Of a stretch of 9,555 nucleotides of DNA, positions 1 through 6,692 are shown in pieces. A program made the position numbers and the translations under genes. This stretch comes from Bacteroidota bacterium. GTDB lineage: Bacteria > Bacteroidota > Bacteroidia > UKL13-3. The DNA lies in contig CANHJJ010000056.1 in NCBI GenBank assembly GCA_947460565.1, forward strand, positions 1 to 9,555. The letters run 5' to 3'. The number at the start of each line of letters is the position of its first letter. Position 1 is the stretch's first letter. The notes under the pieces are model-generated. The model did no database searches. It was not told the origin of the DNA and saw only the letters and a program-made list of their open reading frames with translations.

Positions 1-1739
1 AAAACTTCAGGAATTTGCTTATCATATTCCTTCACTAAGACGAGGTTCTTTTCTTGAATTTTTGTATCAAACAAATGCAACATAGAAGATATTGAAAGGG
101 ATATTTTAAAAGGCGTTTGTTCAAACAGCATTTTACCTGCATCCACCTTTGCTAAATCCAAAATATCATTTATCAATACTATTAAGGCATCACCACTTAA
201 TTTTATAGCAGATAAGTACTCCGATTGTTTTGAACTCAATTCCGTTTTAAGCAAAACCTTTGTAAAGCCAATAATAGCATTCATAGGTGTACGTATTTCA
301 TGACTCATATTTGACAAAAATTGCTGCTTCGCTTTAACAGCATTTTCAGCAATGAGGGTAGAATTTTCAGCATTTGTCTTTGCTTCTTCAGCTATCAGGG
401 TAGCGAACTCTGCAAAAATCTTAGATTCAATGAGTTCATTTTCAATTCTTTTTTGTTCTGTTATATCGCGTGCCACTACTACAGCTCCTAGTATATTCCC
501 GTTTCCGTCTTTGTAGACAGATCCATTAAACAATACATCCGTAAGTTTCCCATCTTTTATGGTTAGTGGGCAATCAACCACAAATCCTTTTTCGAAAACT
601 TGCTGATAGCCAACTTTTGCTTTTTTAGGTTCTGTAAAACAATCAATGAAATTGGACCCAATCAACTGCTCTCTCGATTTTTCAATCACCCTCACAGTAG
701 CCAAATTCATGTCTGTAATTTTCCCTTCAGGGCTTATGGTAAACAAGGGATCTAGACTAGCCTCAATAAGACCTCTTGAATAATTTTCAATTACCAATTC
801 GGCAGCCAGTTTTTCTCGCTCTTTATTTTGAATCTCGAGTGCCATATCTGCTACAACCCGTTTGGTAATATCCACCCTAATGGCCAAGTACTGATAAGGC
901 TTCCCCTGTTCATCCAGAAAAGGAACTATGGTAGTATCTACCCAATAAAATGTCCCGTCCTTAGCCTTATTTTTTATTTCACCTTTCCACATTTTTCCTT
1001 TGGCAATGGTTTGCCATAAATCATGCATAAATGCTTTTGAATGAAAGCCTGAATTAAGAATTCTGTGATCTTTACCAATTAACTCCTCTTCATTGTATTT
1101 TGATATTTTACAAAAATTAGGATTTGCCTTTTTAATCATTCCTCTATGATCTGTTAAGGCAATAATAGCTGTGGAGTCAAGAGCATCCTTATAATCTGAA
1201 ACTTCTTTTAAACTATCTTTCAGAAGTTTTTCAGATTGATTTAATTCCTTGTTAGCAATGATTAATTCCATTGCGCGCTTATCTTTTTCCTTATTTTGAA
1301 AGATCAGTTCTTTGTTGGCAACAACTAACTCTTCCGCTCGCTTCCCTTTCTCATCATCCTGAAAAGCAAGTTCAATGTTGGCAATGCCTAATTCTTCGGC
1401 TCGTTTTCCTTTTTCTTCATCTTGAAAGGCAAGTTCTTTATTTGCAATACCTAATTCATCTGCTCTTTTGGCCTTTTCATCCTTTTGAAAAGCTAGCTCT
1501 TTATTGGCAATAATTAATTCATCAGCCCACTTCTCTTTTTCGTTATACTGAAAAGCAAGCTCAATATTAGCAATTCCTAATTCATCAGCCATCTCAAGTC
1601 TTTCAGAATGAAGTAAATCCAATTTTTTCTTTAATAAAGATAACGCTGCAGTTAGGCTTGCATTTTCATCCTTTTGTAAAGAAAGTTCAAGTTTTATCCT
1701 ATGCAGTTCATTTGAATTTGAAAATATAGCTTCGTCCAT
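1..1739 (-). CDS. PAS-PAS sensor histidine kinase, C-terminus off the left edge
   Basis: The frame is open from an ATG at 1739 to the window edge, giving 579 codons and no stop, so the gene is 3'-truncated here. Visible order: five 21-residue repeats plus a decayed sixth (about 54-179), PAS/PAC 1 (about 184-293, ending VDIT), PAS/PAC 2 (about 320-428, ending ARDITEQK), two related 14-residue helical units (443-470), then a HisKA domain with SHEIRTP and phospho-acceptor His480. The ATP-binding domain, and any receiver domain, would lie beyond the edge. No membrane segment or signal peptide is visible, so a cytoplasmic sensor is likely. In this family the kinase autophosphorylates on the histidine and passes phosphate to a receiver; whether this one is a hybrid cannot be seen. 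Its start lies 20 bp after the AraC-type gene, which suggests co-transcription. The signal sensed is unknown. Confidence 0.93.
   Translation of the reverse strand, partial: MDEAIFSNSNELHRIKLELSLQKDENASLTAALSLLKKKLDLLHSERLEMADELGIANIELAFQYNEKEKWADELIIANKELAFQKDEKAKRADELGIANKELAFQDEEKGKRAEELGIANIELAFQDDEKGKRAEELVVANKELIFQNKEKDKRAMELIIANKELNQSEKLLKDSLKEVSDYKDALDSTAIIALTDHRGMIKKANPNFCKISKYNEEELIGKDHRILNSGFHSKAFMHDLWQTIAKGKMWKGEIKNKAKDGTFYWVDTTIVPFLDEQGKPYQYLAIRVDITKRVVADMALEIQNKEREKLAAELVIENYSRGLIEASLDPLFTISPEGKITDMNLATVRVIEKSREQLIGSNFIDCFTEPKKAKVGYQQVFEKGFVVDCPLTIKDGKLTDVLFNGSVYKDGNGNILGAVVVARDITEQKRIENELIESKIFAEFATLIAEEAKTNAENSTLIAENAVKAKQQFLSNMSHEIRTPMNAIIGFTKVLLKTELSSKQSEYLSAIKLSGDALIVLINDILDLAKVDAGKMLFEQTPFKISLSISSMLHLFDTKIQEKNLVLVKEYDKQIPEV
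1266..1580 (-). repeat. Five tandem 63-bp repeats inside the kinase gene
   Basis: Five in-frame units of 63 bp encode 21-residue repeats of the form L-x-I-A-N-K-E-L-A-F-Q-x-x-E-K-x-K-R-A-x-E (residues 54-158). A sixth unit (159-179) begins LIIANKEL and then diverges. Twenty-one residues is three heptads, so a continuous coiled coil feeding the PAS domains is the natural reading. Units three and four differ at only a few residues, which suggests recent duplication or gene conversion. I recall the same repeat type in other Bacteroidota PAS kinases. Confidence 0.92.
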
Positions 1740-1759
1740 ATAATACTAGATTAACCTTA

Positions 1760-2335
1760 TTAATTTATGTTGTTGCCAACATCTTCAAGTGGACTTCTTC
1801 GCTTATCTTTCAATTGCTTGAAATGGGTAGGAGATAGACCCGTAACCTTCTTAAACTGATTCGACAAATGCGCCACACTGCTATAATTCATTTTATAAGC
1901 TATTTCTGTAATATTTAGTTCATCATAAATAATTAATTCTTTAATTCGTTCAACTTTGTGAGAGATAATAAATTGTTCTATTGTGGTGCCTTGCACTTCT
2001 GAAAACAAATTAGACATGTATGTATAATCATGCTTAAGCTTTTCACTTAAATAGTCTGAGAAATTTATTTTGATTGATTCTTCGCTATAATGAACCATTT
2101 CAATAATGACATTTTTAATTTTTTCTATAAGCACAGCTTTTTTGTCATCCATAAGTTCTAAACCAGATTCAAGCAAGGCAGCTCTTAATAAATCTCGCTG
2201 CAAAGTGGTAAGATCTTCCATTATTTCAACTTCGCCAAGATCAACAACAATAAAATGAAGACCAAGCTTTCTTAGTTCTTCCTTCACCATCATTTTACAG
2301 CGAATACTCACCATATATTTGATATATATTTTCAT
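1760..2335 (-). CDS. Small AraC-family transcriptional regulator
   Basis: A 191-residue protein with a C-terminal AraC/XylS DNA-binding domain at about 92-176. The second helix-turn-helix is clear: NITEIAYKMNYSS followed by HLSNQFKKVTGLSPTHFK. There is no sugar-binding cupin domain of the AraC type. Instead the first ~70 residues look like a small alpha/beta domain (MKIYIKYMVSIRCKMMVKEEL, then LGEVEI), reminiscent of heavy-metal-associated folds. In relatives I recall, the segment reads CxxC; here the first position is Ser10 and only Cys13 remains, so metal binding through a cysteine pair is unlikely. It sits 3 bp after the cupin gene and 20 bp before the kinase gene, so the three probably form one transcript. 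The target genes are not known; the kinase or the cupin protein could modulate it (inference). Confidence 0.9.
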   Translation of the reverse strand: MKIYIKYMVSIRCKMMVKEELRKLGLHFIVVDLGEVEIMEDLTTLQRDLLRAALLESGLELMDDKKAVLIEKIKNVIIEMVHYSEESIKINFSDYLSEKLKHDYTYMSNLFSEVQGTTIEQFIISHKVERIKELIIYDELNITEIAYKMNYSSVAHLSNQFKKVTGLSPTHFKQLKDKRRSPLEDVGNNIN

Positions 2336-2338
2336 ATA

Positions 2339-2680
2339 TTAATCTTCATAGCCACTTTTGATTACAGTCGATATCATTTTAAATTGCTCGTTTGCATTGA
2401 AACAATGGGTGGAATGAGCGGGTATTATTATCCCTTCTCCTTTCTTAAGCTTATACTTTTTCTTTTTTATAATAATTTCAGCCGTACCATCAATAATTTG
2501 TATGTAATTATCAAATGGGGATGATTTTTCTTCTAACTCCTCTCCAGCATCAAATGCTGAAACCGTTATATTACCTGTTAGCCGTTTTATAATGGTTTTA
2601 CTCAATACAGCATTTGGAATGTATTCAACAATTTCTATGATGATATGCGACTTTTCTTTATCTAATTCTTTGTTATCCAT
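2339..2680 (-). CDS. Small cupin-domain protein
   Basis: A 113-residue single-domain cupin. The core runs from about residue 36 to 105: a strand ending in FDAGEELEEKSSPFDNYIQIIDG (48-65 region), then KKGEGIIIPAHSTHCFNANE (79-98). The usual metal-binding HxH of cupin motif 1 is replaced by SPFDNY, while motif 2 keeps His89 and His92, so a classical metal site is incomplete. It may therefore bind a ligand or act as a sensor, not as an enzyme (inference). It is the first gene of the minus-strand unit with the AraC regulator, separated by only 3 bp. The ATG at 2680 is the natural start, as its sequence begins directly into the conserved region after about ten charged residues. Confidence 0.88.
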   Translation of the reverse strand: MDNKELDKEKSHIIIEIVEYIPNAVLSKTIIKRLTGNITVSAFDAGEELEEKSSPFDNYIQIIDGTAEIIIKKKKYKLKKGEGIIIPAHSTHCFNANEQFKMISTVIKSGYED

Positions 2681-2946
2681 GCTAAATATATGTGTAATTG
2701 TAACTCAAGGAAGATAAGTGATTATATATCGGTAGCGTTATGGTAATACAACTAAAATTTGCATAATTCACATATTTCTAAATTTATCAACCGAAAATCA
2801 TATAAATAATTATGGCAAATCTGTAAGTTAGTTTTGGTGTATTAGGAAGTCCTTTACAAGATAAATAATACAAACGAATTACCTCATGCAGAATACGAAG
2901 CTTATACATTAATTAAAGCTAACATTTAAACTGAACACATAAATAA
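2681..2946. promoter_or_regulatory. Divergent intergenic region with a candidate -7 box
   Basis: This 266-bp AT-rich gap separates the minus-strand cupin unit from the plus-strand DUF4199/PPK2 unit and must contain promoters for both. On the plus strand, TAGTTTTG at 2829-2836 matches the Bacteroidota -7 consensus TAnnTTTG, but I see no TTG at the right distance upstream, so it is only a candidate. No convincing minus-strand match was found. No open reading frame worth calling lies here. Confidence 0.35.
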
Positions 2947-3426
2947 ATGAATATGAAAATAAAAGTAGAAACAAACAGTATCTCAACTTACACATTAGCT
3001 ATTAAAGCAGGCATACTAACTTTTATGGGCTTTATCATCTATTTTATGTTTATGAAATACATGAGCCTAATACATATAATGGAATTGCGCGCTTTAAACA
3101 TTCTAATATTGTTCAGTGGTATTCATTTCGCCATTAAGTATTTTAAAAGAGTTACCCAAAAACAAATTACCTATTTAGAAGGATATATGCTAGGATGCAG
3201 CATTACTGTTATAAGCGTTATTTCGTTTGCGTTATTTTCATTTTTTTACTTTCAATTTATAGATCCCTCACAAATACAACACCTTAAAGGAAATTCACCC
3301 ATGCTTGGTATTAACTTAACCCCTGTCACTATTGTAATCACCATAATTATTGAGGGTTTGATTAGCGGATTGATATTGTCCTTTTCTATTGTTCAGTATA
3401 TTCAAAAAGATTCAACTCATGTATAA
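2947..3426 (+). CDS. DUF4199-like four-helix membrane protein
   Basis: A 159-residue integral membrane protein with four predicted helices at about 16-38, 46-65, 80-103 and 125-150. The arrangement 'N-x-L-I-x-x-x-G-I-x-F-A-I-K-Y-F-K' in helix two followed by 'YLEGYMLGCSITVIS' in helix three resembles the DUF4199 family, which is common in Bacteroidota and has no established function. The assignment rests on recall of the pattern. A second ATG lies two codons downstream (2953), so the exact start is uncertain. The stop is 8 bp before the PPK2 start, so the two are probably co-transcribed; a link between this membrane protein and polyphosphate metabolism is inference only. Confidence 0.65.
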   Translation: MNMKIKVETNSISTYTLAIKAGILTFMGFIIYFMFMKYMSLIHIMELRALNILILFSGIHFAIKYFKRVTQKQITYLEGYMLGCSITVISVISFALFSFFYFQFIDPSQIQHLKGNSPMLGINLTPVTIVITIIIEGLISGLILSFSIVQYIQKDSTHV

Positions 3427-3434
3427 AAACGATT

Positions 3435-4187
3435 ATGAGAAATAAAATCCACCTAAGCTCCATTTCAACGCTTCCACAAAAATCAAAAAATAAAGCAAAT
3501 ATAGCAGATGAAAACACTAAGTTATTGAGCAAATTAGCGGATATGCAAGATAAACTATTTGCCCAAAACAAATATTCTGTTTTAATCATCTTACAAGGAA
3601 TGGATACTGCAGGCAAAGACAGCGCTGTTAAACATGTTTTCTCAGGTGTAAATCCTGCAGGGTGCAATGTAAAATCTTTCAAATCACCAACAAGCGAAGA
3701 GTCGGCACATCATTTTCTTTGGCGTATTAGTAAAGAGTGCCCTCAAAAAGGAATGATAAAAATATTTAACCGATCTCAATATGAAGATATCTTAATGCCC
3801 AAAATAAATCAAAACTTAAAATCAGATATACTTCAAGAAAGATGTCATGAAATTAATGCATTTGAAAAAGGCTTGATAAATGACCAAACCATTTTGGTGA
3901 AATTCTTCCTAAATATTTCGCACGAAGAGCAATTGAAGCGATTGAATGAAAGAAAGTCCAACCCAAATAAGCAATGGAAATACCAGTCAGAAGATGAAGG
4001 AGACATAGAGAAGCACGAAAAATACAAGAAGGCTTATGAATATATCATTGAAAACTGTTCTGTTGCAAAACCTTGGCACATAATTCCTGCTGATAAAAAA
4101 TGGTATAAAAACTATGCAATATTACATACCATAGTTGGAATTTTAGAAAAACACAGTATTAATTACCCAAAATTGAACGCTCAATAA
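3435..4187 (+). CDS. ppk2: Polyphosphate kinase 2 family protein
   Basis: A 250-residue P-loop kinase of the PPK2 family, near the usual length for single-domain members. Enzymes of this family transfer phosphate between polyphosphate and nucleotides, usually making NTP or NDP from polyphosphate. Visible motifs: Walker A GMDTAGKDS (55-63), the Walker-B-like segment IFNRSQYEDIL (110-120), and the lid segment WKYQSEDEGD (181-190). The YED after NRS, and the conserved GVNPAGCNVKSFKSPT stretch, fit class III-like members, which accept AMP or ADP, but the class is not proven. Where relatives I recall have NRSHYE, this protein has NRSQYE (Gln115). Cytoplasmic, no signal peptide. It lies 8 bp after the DUF4199-like gene. 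Confidence 0.93.
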   Translation: MRNKIHLSSISTLPQKSKNKANIADENTKLLSKLADMQDKLFAQNKYSVLIILQGMDTAGKDSAVKHVFSGVNPAGCNVKSFKSPTSEESAHHFLWRISKECPQKGMIKIFNRSQYEDILMPKINQNLKSDILQERCHEINAFEKGLINDQTILVKFFLNISHEEQLKRLNERKSNPNKQWKYQSEDEGDIEKHEKYKKAYEYIIENCSVAKPWHIIPADKKWYKNYAILHTIVGILEKHSINYPKLNAQ

Positions 4188-4259
4188 ATTACTTAACTAT
4201 TGTTAATAGGTCATGGTTGCATAACATACAATTCTACCCCTAAATATAGAACAAAAGAC

Positions 4260-4325
4260 GTAAACCATACAAGTAAAACCCAAAGTATTGTAACTAATTA
4301 AATGGGTAGCTTCTCATCTTTGTTT
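4260..4325 (+). promoter_or_regulatory. Conserved promoter block upstream of SHOCT gene
   Basis: Three short blocks occur here in the same order and spacing as upstream of the BON gene at 6587: GTAAACCATACAA (4260-4272), TGTAACTA (4289-4296) and CATCTTTGTT (4315-4324). The last block resembles a Bacteroidota -7 box with C in place of the first T, 20 bp before the ATG. TTG at 4288-4290 could be a -33 element, though the 24-bp gap is long. The upstream block is a candidate activator site (inference). Confidence 0.5.
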
Positions 4326-4343
4326 GACTAAACAAGAAAAATA

Positions 4344-4580
4344 ATGGATACATTAAATTATTATTGGGGAATGCACATTGCATGGTGGTTTGTATGGGTT
4401 TTTATGATATTATGGATATTTGCATTCCCATACGAAATTCCTGGTCAACGATACAAAAAAGAATCTCCCCTCAACTTATTAAAAAGACGCTTAGCAAAAG
4501 GTCAAATTACTAATGAAGAATTTTTTGTTATGAAAGAAATGCTCGAAAGCGATTTAACAGAAGTGAATGGCAAACAATAA
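4344..4580 (+). CDS. Small SHOCT-domain membrane protein
   Basis: A 78-residue protein with one tryptophan-rich membrane helix at about residues 9-28 and a short C-terminal SHOCT domain at about 42-68 (SPLNLLKRRLAKGQITNEEFFVMKEML). SHOCT is a short helical motif found at protein ends and thought to mediate oligomerisation or interaction. The linker YEIPGQRYKKESPL is typical of small Bacteroidota proteins of this layout as I recall them. It has its own promoter-like region upstream, with blocks shared with the BON gene, and is separated by 100 bp from the J-domain gene downstream. Specific function unknown. Confidence 0.82.
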   Translation: MDTLNYYWGMHIAWWFVWVFMILWIFAFPYEIPGQRYKKESPLNLLKRRLAKGQITNEEFFVMKEMLESDLTEVNGKQ

Positions 4581-4680
4581 AATGGCTTTAATTACTAATC
4601 ATTTGAGGTATAACATTCTCGAATGGATTATATAAAACTATTTTGAGTTTTTCACCATATACATAAATCGCTTCAAAATA

Positions 4681-5538
4681 ATGGATTACAAAGACTATTA
4701 TAAAATACTAGGCGTTGATAAAAAGGCTACTCAGGATGAAATAAAAAAAGCCTATCGAGCATTGGCGGTAAAGCATCATCCCGACAAAAATCCAAATAAC
4801 AAAGATTCAGAAGAGAGATTTAAAGTTATTAACGAAGCAAACGAAGTATTAAGTAATCCTGATAAACGCAAGAAATACGATGAATTAGGGGAAAATTGGC
4901 AAAAATACGAACAAACCGAAAATAGTAGGAGTAAAAATCCTTTTCAAGATTTTGGTGGCAATGAAGATTCAAATTACTCTAACTTTTTCGAACAGTTTTT
5001 CTCTAATCAGCAGACAAGGTCACAAAATTATAATGGCTCCAATTACGAAACCGATATCGAAATTACCTTAGAGGAATCATACAAAGGCACTAGTCGAATT
5101 GTTCAACTTGAAAATGAAAAGATACGCATCACTACTAAACCAGGAGCTTATTCCGATTTATTATTAAAGATAAAAGGCAAAGGTGAAAAAGGCAGCAGCG
5201 AAAAGAACCATGGTGACCTAATTGCTCGCATATTTGTGAAGCCTCATCCGCAATTCATTCGCAAAGGAGACGACCTGTATATGAACCAAACTATCGATCT
5301 ATATACAGCCATTTTAGGTGGTGACATCCTCGTAAATACTTTATCGGGTCAACTAAAAGTGAAGATTGATGAGCTTACTCAAAATAACAAGTCTATAAGG
5401 CTAAAAAACAAAGGCATGCCCATGTATGATAAGGCCGAAATGCATGGCAATTTGTATATCTTATTACAAGTTACCTTACCTCAAAAGTTGAACGACAAGC
5501 AAAGGGAATTGTTTGAACAATTAAAACAAATGGAATAA
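4681..5538 (+). CDS. cbpA: CbpA-type J-domain co-chaperone (DnaJ class B)
   Basis: A 285-residue protein with an N-terminal J domain (about 3-68) containing the essential HPD at 33-35, a short linker poor in glycine (about 80-120, with two FF pairs), and two C-terminal substrate-binding beta domains (about 122-275, including GDLIARIFVKPHPQFIRKGDDLY and LRGGD-like ILGGD). It lacks the CxxCxGxG zinc finger of true DnaJ, so it belongs with CbpA/class B proteins. It would stimulate the ATPase of DnaK and deliver misfolded clients in the cytoplasm. The neighbour in the usual cbpM position is not a recognisable CbpM. The next two genes follow at 10 and 9 bp, which suggests a shared transcript. The symbol is by architecture, not proven orthology. 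Confidence 0.92.
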   Translation: MDYKDYYKILGVDKKATQDEIKKAYRALAVKHHPDKNPNNKDSEERFKVINEANEVLSNPDKRKKYDELGENWQKYEQTENSRSKNPFQDFGGNEDSNYSNFFEQFFSNQQTRSQNYNGSNYETDIEITLEESYKGTSRIVQLENEKIRITTKPGAYSDLLLKIKGKGEKGSSEKNHGDLIARIFVKPHPQFIRKGDDLYMNQTIDLYTAILGGDILVNTLSGQLKVKIDELTQNNKSIRLKNKGMPMYDKAEMHGNLYILLQVTLPQKLNDKQRELFEQLKQME

Positions 5539-5548
5539 TGTATAGCTT

Positions 5549-5923
5549 ATGAAAAGGAATCAAATCGAAAAATACTTACAAAATAAAAATCAAATTGCCA
5601 TAAGCGATTTCGAAGAAATGGTTCATGATATCCATCTTATTTATTCACTCAATCAGTTAAACTATTTAAGATATATATCGGATGAAATCATCATTGAGGC
5701 TTTACAAAAATCATTATTGATATGCACCCTTATTGGAGAAAACAGCAAAAGACATTTCAAACAAATATATGTATTTGATGATTCCCAAAGGGTGATGCAT
5801 ATTGATTGGATTATCAGTAAAAAAGGAGTGCACTTAATGATGTTGCAAATGAAAACCATTGACAAAAGTAGGGCAAATTGGCTATGGAAAATGGCAGATG
5901 TCCAAATTCACAAAACCATTTAA
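5549..5923 (+). CDS. Unrecognised 124-residue protein next to CbpA
   Basis: I do not recognise this protein securely. It is soluble, with no signal peptide or membrane helix. The N-terminal half is probably helical (EKYLQNKNQIAISDFEEMVHDI; SDEIIIEALQKSLLICTLIG), and the C-terminal half has RHFKQIYVFDD (68-78), HIDWIISKKGVHLMML (84-99) and a tryptophan pair WLWKM (111-115). The helix-then-'RHFKQIY..D...DW.IS' layout faintly recalls small conserved Bacteroidota proteins and the BRO/DinD-like 'NFK...DW.LS' pattern, but this is weak. It starts 10 bp after the cbpA stop, so it occupies the place that cbpM takes in enterobacteria. A role as a CbpA modulator or partner is inference. The start at 5549 is supported by that spacing. 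Confidence 0.8.
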   Translation: MKRNQIEKYLQNKNQIAISDFEEMVHDIHLIYSLNQLNYLRYISDEIIIEALQKSLLICTLIGENSKRHFKQIYVFDDSQRVMHIDWIISKKGVHLMMLQMKTIDKSRANWLWKMADVQIHKTI

Positions 5924-5932
5924 AATTAAATA

Positions 5933-6406
5933 ATGAAAAATAGTATGAAAAAAATCACGAATAAATGTTGGCTACTAACTTTTTGTTATGTTTTTGGAAT
6001 CACGAATATCTATGCCCAAGGCAGACCCAAAAAATACGAAAAAGGCACTAGAGAATATAATATAAAAAACTCCAAACGAGCCGAAAATATCAATAACCAT
6101 AATAATCGCAATCCAAGTAACTATAGACCTAATATTAGGCTAAATTACCGACCTTCTTGGTCTCATCATACTATATACAGAAGAAGGTGGATATACTTCC
6201 CTAAATACAATTTTTATTATGATAACTGGAGACAGATGTATTATTACCAAAATAATACCCAATGGTATATGAATGTAAATTTACCAACTGCCTTAATAAA
6301 TATAAACATTGAAAAGGAAAACCATTTCCCACTGAATGAAGACGAGGATGATATAGACGAAATTTACAAATACAATAAGCACCACAATGATAGCAACTAT
6401 AGATAA
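5933..6406 (+). CDS. Small secreted basic/aromatic protein
   Basis: A 157-residue protein with a signal peptide: basic start (MKKITNK, from Met5), hydrophobic stretch (CWLLTFCYVFGITNI) and a likely cleavage after YAQ at residue 29. The mature part is rich in Asn, Arg and Tyr (residues 30-90), followed by YFPKYNFYYDNWRQMYYYQN and WYMNVNLPTALININI (about 88-126), a pattern I recall from uncharacterised Bacteroidota envelope proteins ('Y.P.YNVYYD....Y.Y..NG.W....LP'). It ends in an acidic stretch (NEDEDDIDE, 135-143). The start could be Met1 (5933) or Met5 (5945); both leave the signal peptide intact. It lies 9 bp after the 124-residue gene, so it is probably in the cbpA transcript. Function unknown. 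Confidence 0.8.
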   Translation: MKNSMKKITNKCWLLTFCYVFGITNIYAQGRPKKYEKGTREYNIKNSKRAENINNHNNRNPSNYRPNIRLNYRPSWSHHTIYRRRWIYFPKYNFYYDNWRQMYYYQNNTQWYMNVNLPTALININIEKENHFPLNEDEDDIDEIYKYNKHHNDSNYR

Positions 6407-6426
6407 AATCATGTGACATAACCGTA

Positions 6427-6456
6427 TTGGATTATTTTAAAGGTCGGCTACTTTTG
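6427..6456 (+). promoter_or_regulatory. Canonical Bacteroidota-type promoter
   Basis: TTG at 6427-6429, a 19-bp spacer and TACTTTTG at 6449-6456 match the known primary-sigma promoter of Bacteroidota (TTTG or TTG, 17-23 bp, TAnnTTTG). A transcript would begin near 6462-6464, which is 230 bp before the BON gene start, with two hairpins in between. Confidence 0.5.
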
Positions 6457-6462
6457 GCAACT

Positions 6463-6568
6463 TCCAAAATAAGCAAAAGAGTTAAGCACTATGCGAATCG
6501 GCCGCTAGTTGGCTTTGCATAGACAATTAACATTCATAAAATCTGCCAGAAAATGTTTTTGGTTTTTT
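6463..6568 (+). ncRNA. Candidate small RNA or attenuated leader
   Basis: Downstream of the promoter at 6427-6456 lies a stable hairpin at 6489-6522: CTATGCGAA pairs with TTTGCATAG (one G-U), then a TCG bulge, GCC pairing with GGC, and a 7-nt loop. A terminator-like hairpin with T tract follows at 6546-6568. No open reading frame fits this span. Start and end are predicted from the promoter and the T tract only; it could instead be the 3' end region of the cbpA transcript or a leader of the BON gene. Confidence 0.3.
6546..6568 (+). terminator. Weak intrinsic terminator-like hairpin
   Basis: CCAGAAA (6546-6552) can pair with TTTTTGG (6556-6562, one G-U pair) around the 3-nt loop ATG, followed directly by TTTTTT (6563-6568). 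The stem is AT-rich, so termination may be partial. Confidence 0.4.
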
Positions 6569-6586
6569 GTGGATGAATTAAAACAT

Positions 6587-6652
6587 GTAAACCATGCAAA
6601 GAATGCTCAGCTTTATGTAAGTAGCAATAAATAATTAGTAACCACCTTTGTT
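6587..6652 (+). promoter_or_regulatory. Conserved promoter block upstream of BON gene
   Basis: This is the second copy of the three-block arrangement seen at 4260: GTAAACCATGCAA (6587-6599, 12 of 13 identical), TGTAAGTA (6616-6623) at exactly the same 29-bp offset, and CACCTTTGTT (6643-6652) one base further away. After the last block, ACT and a following A are also shared. The surrounding bases are not conserved, which is why the blocks look like binding sites and not a duplicated segment. Confidence 0.5.
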
Positions 6653-6692
6653 CTACTTAAGAAACAATTTTTAAGCATAAAAAATTTAAAAA

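Noticed and set aside
1271..1513. Plus-strand reading frame with internal repeats
   Set aside because: It is the antisense shadow of the 63-bp repeats in the kinase gene; its Cys/Trp/Leu-rich periodicity follows from the repeat.
4193..4209. Short hairpins (TTAAC/GTTAA or CTATT/AATAG) after the PPK2 gene
   Set aside because: Only five AT-rich base pairs with no T tract; too weak to call a terminator.
6200..6420. Minus-strand frame opposite the secreted protein
   Set aside because: Composition and position indicate a shadow of the plus-strand gene; no recognisable motif and no promoter.
4260..6652. Segmental duplication as the reason for the shared promoter blocks
   Set aside because: Only the short blocks match; intervening bases and the flanking genes are unrelated.
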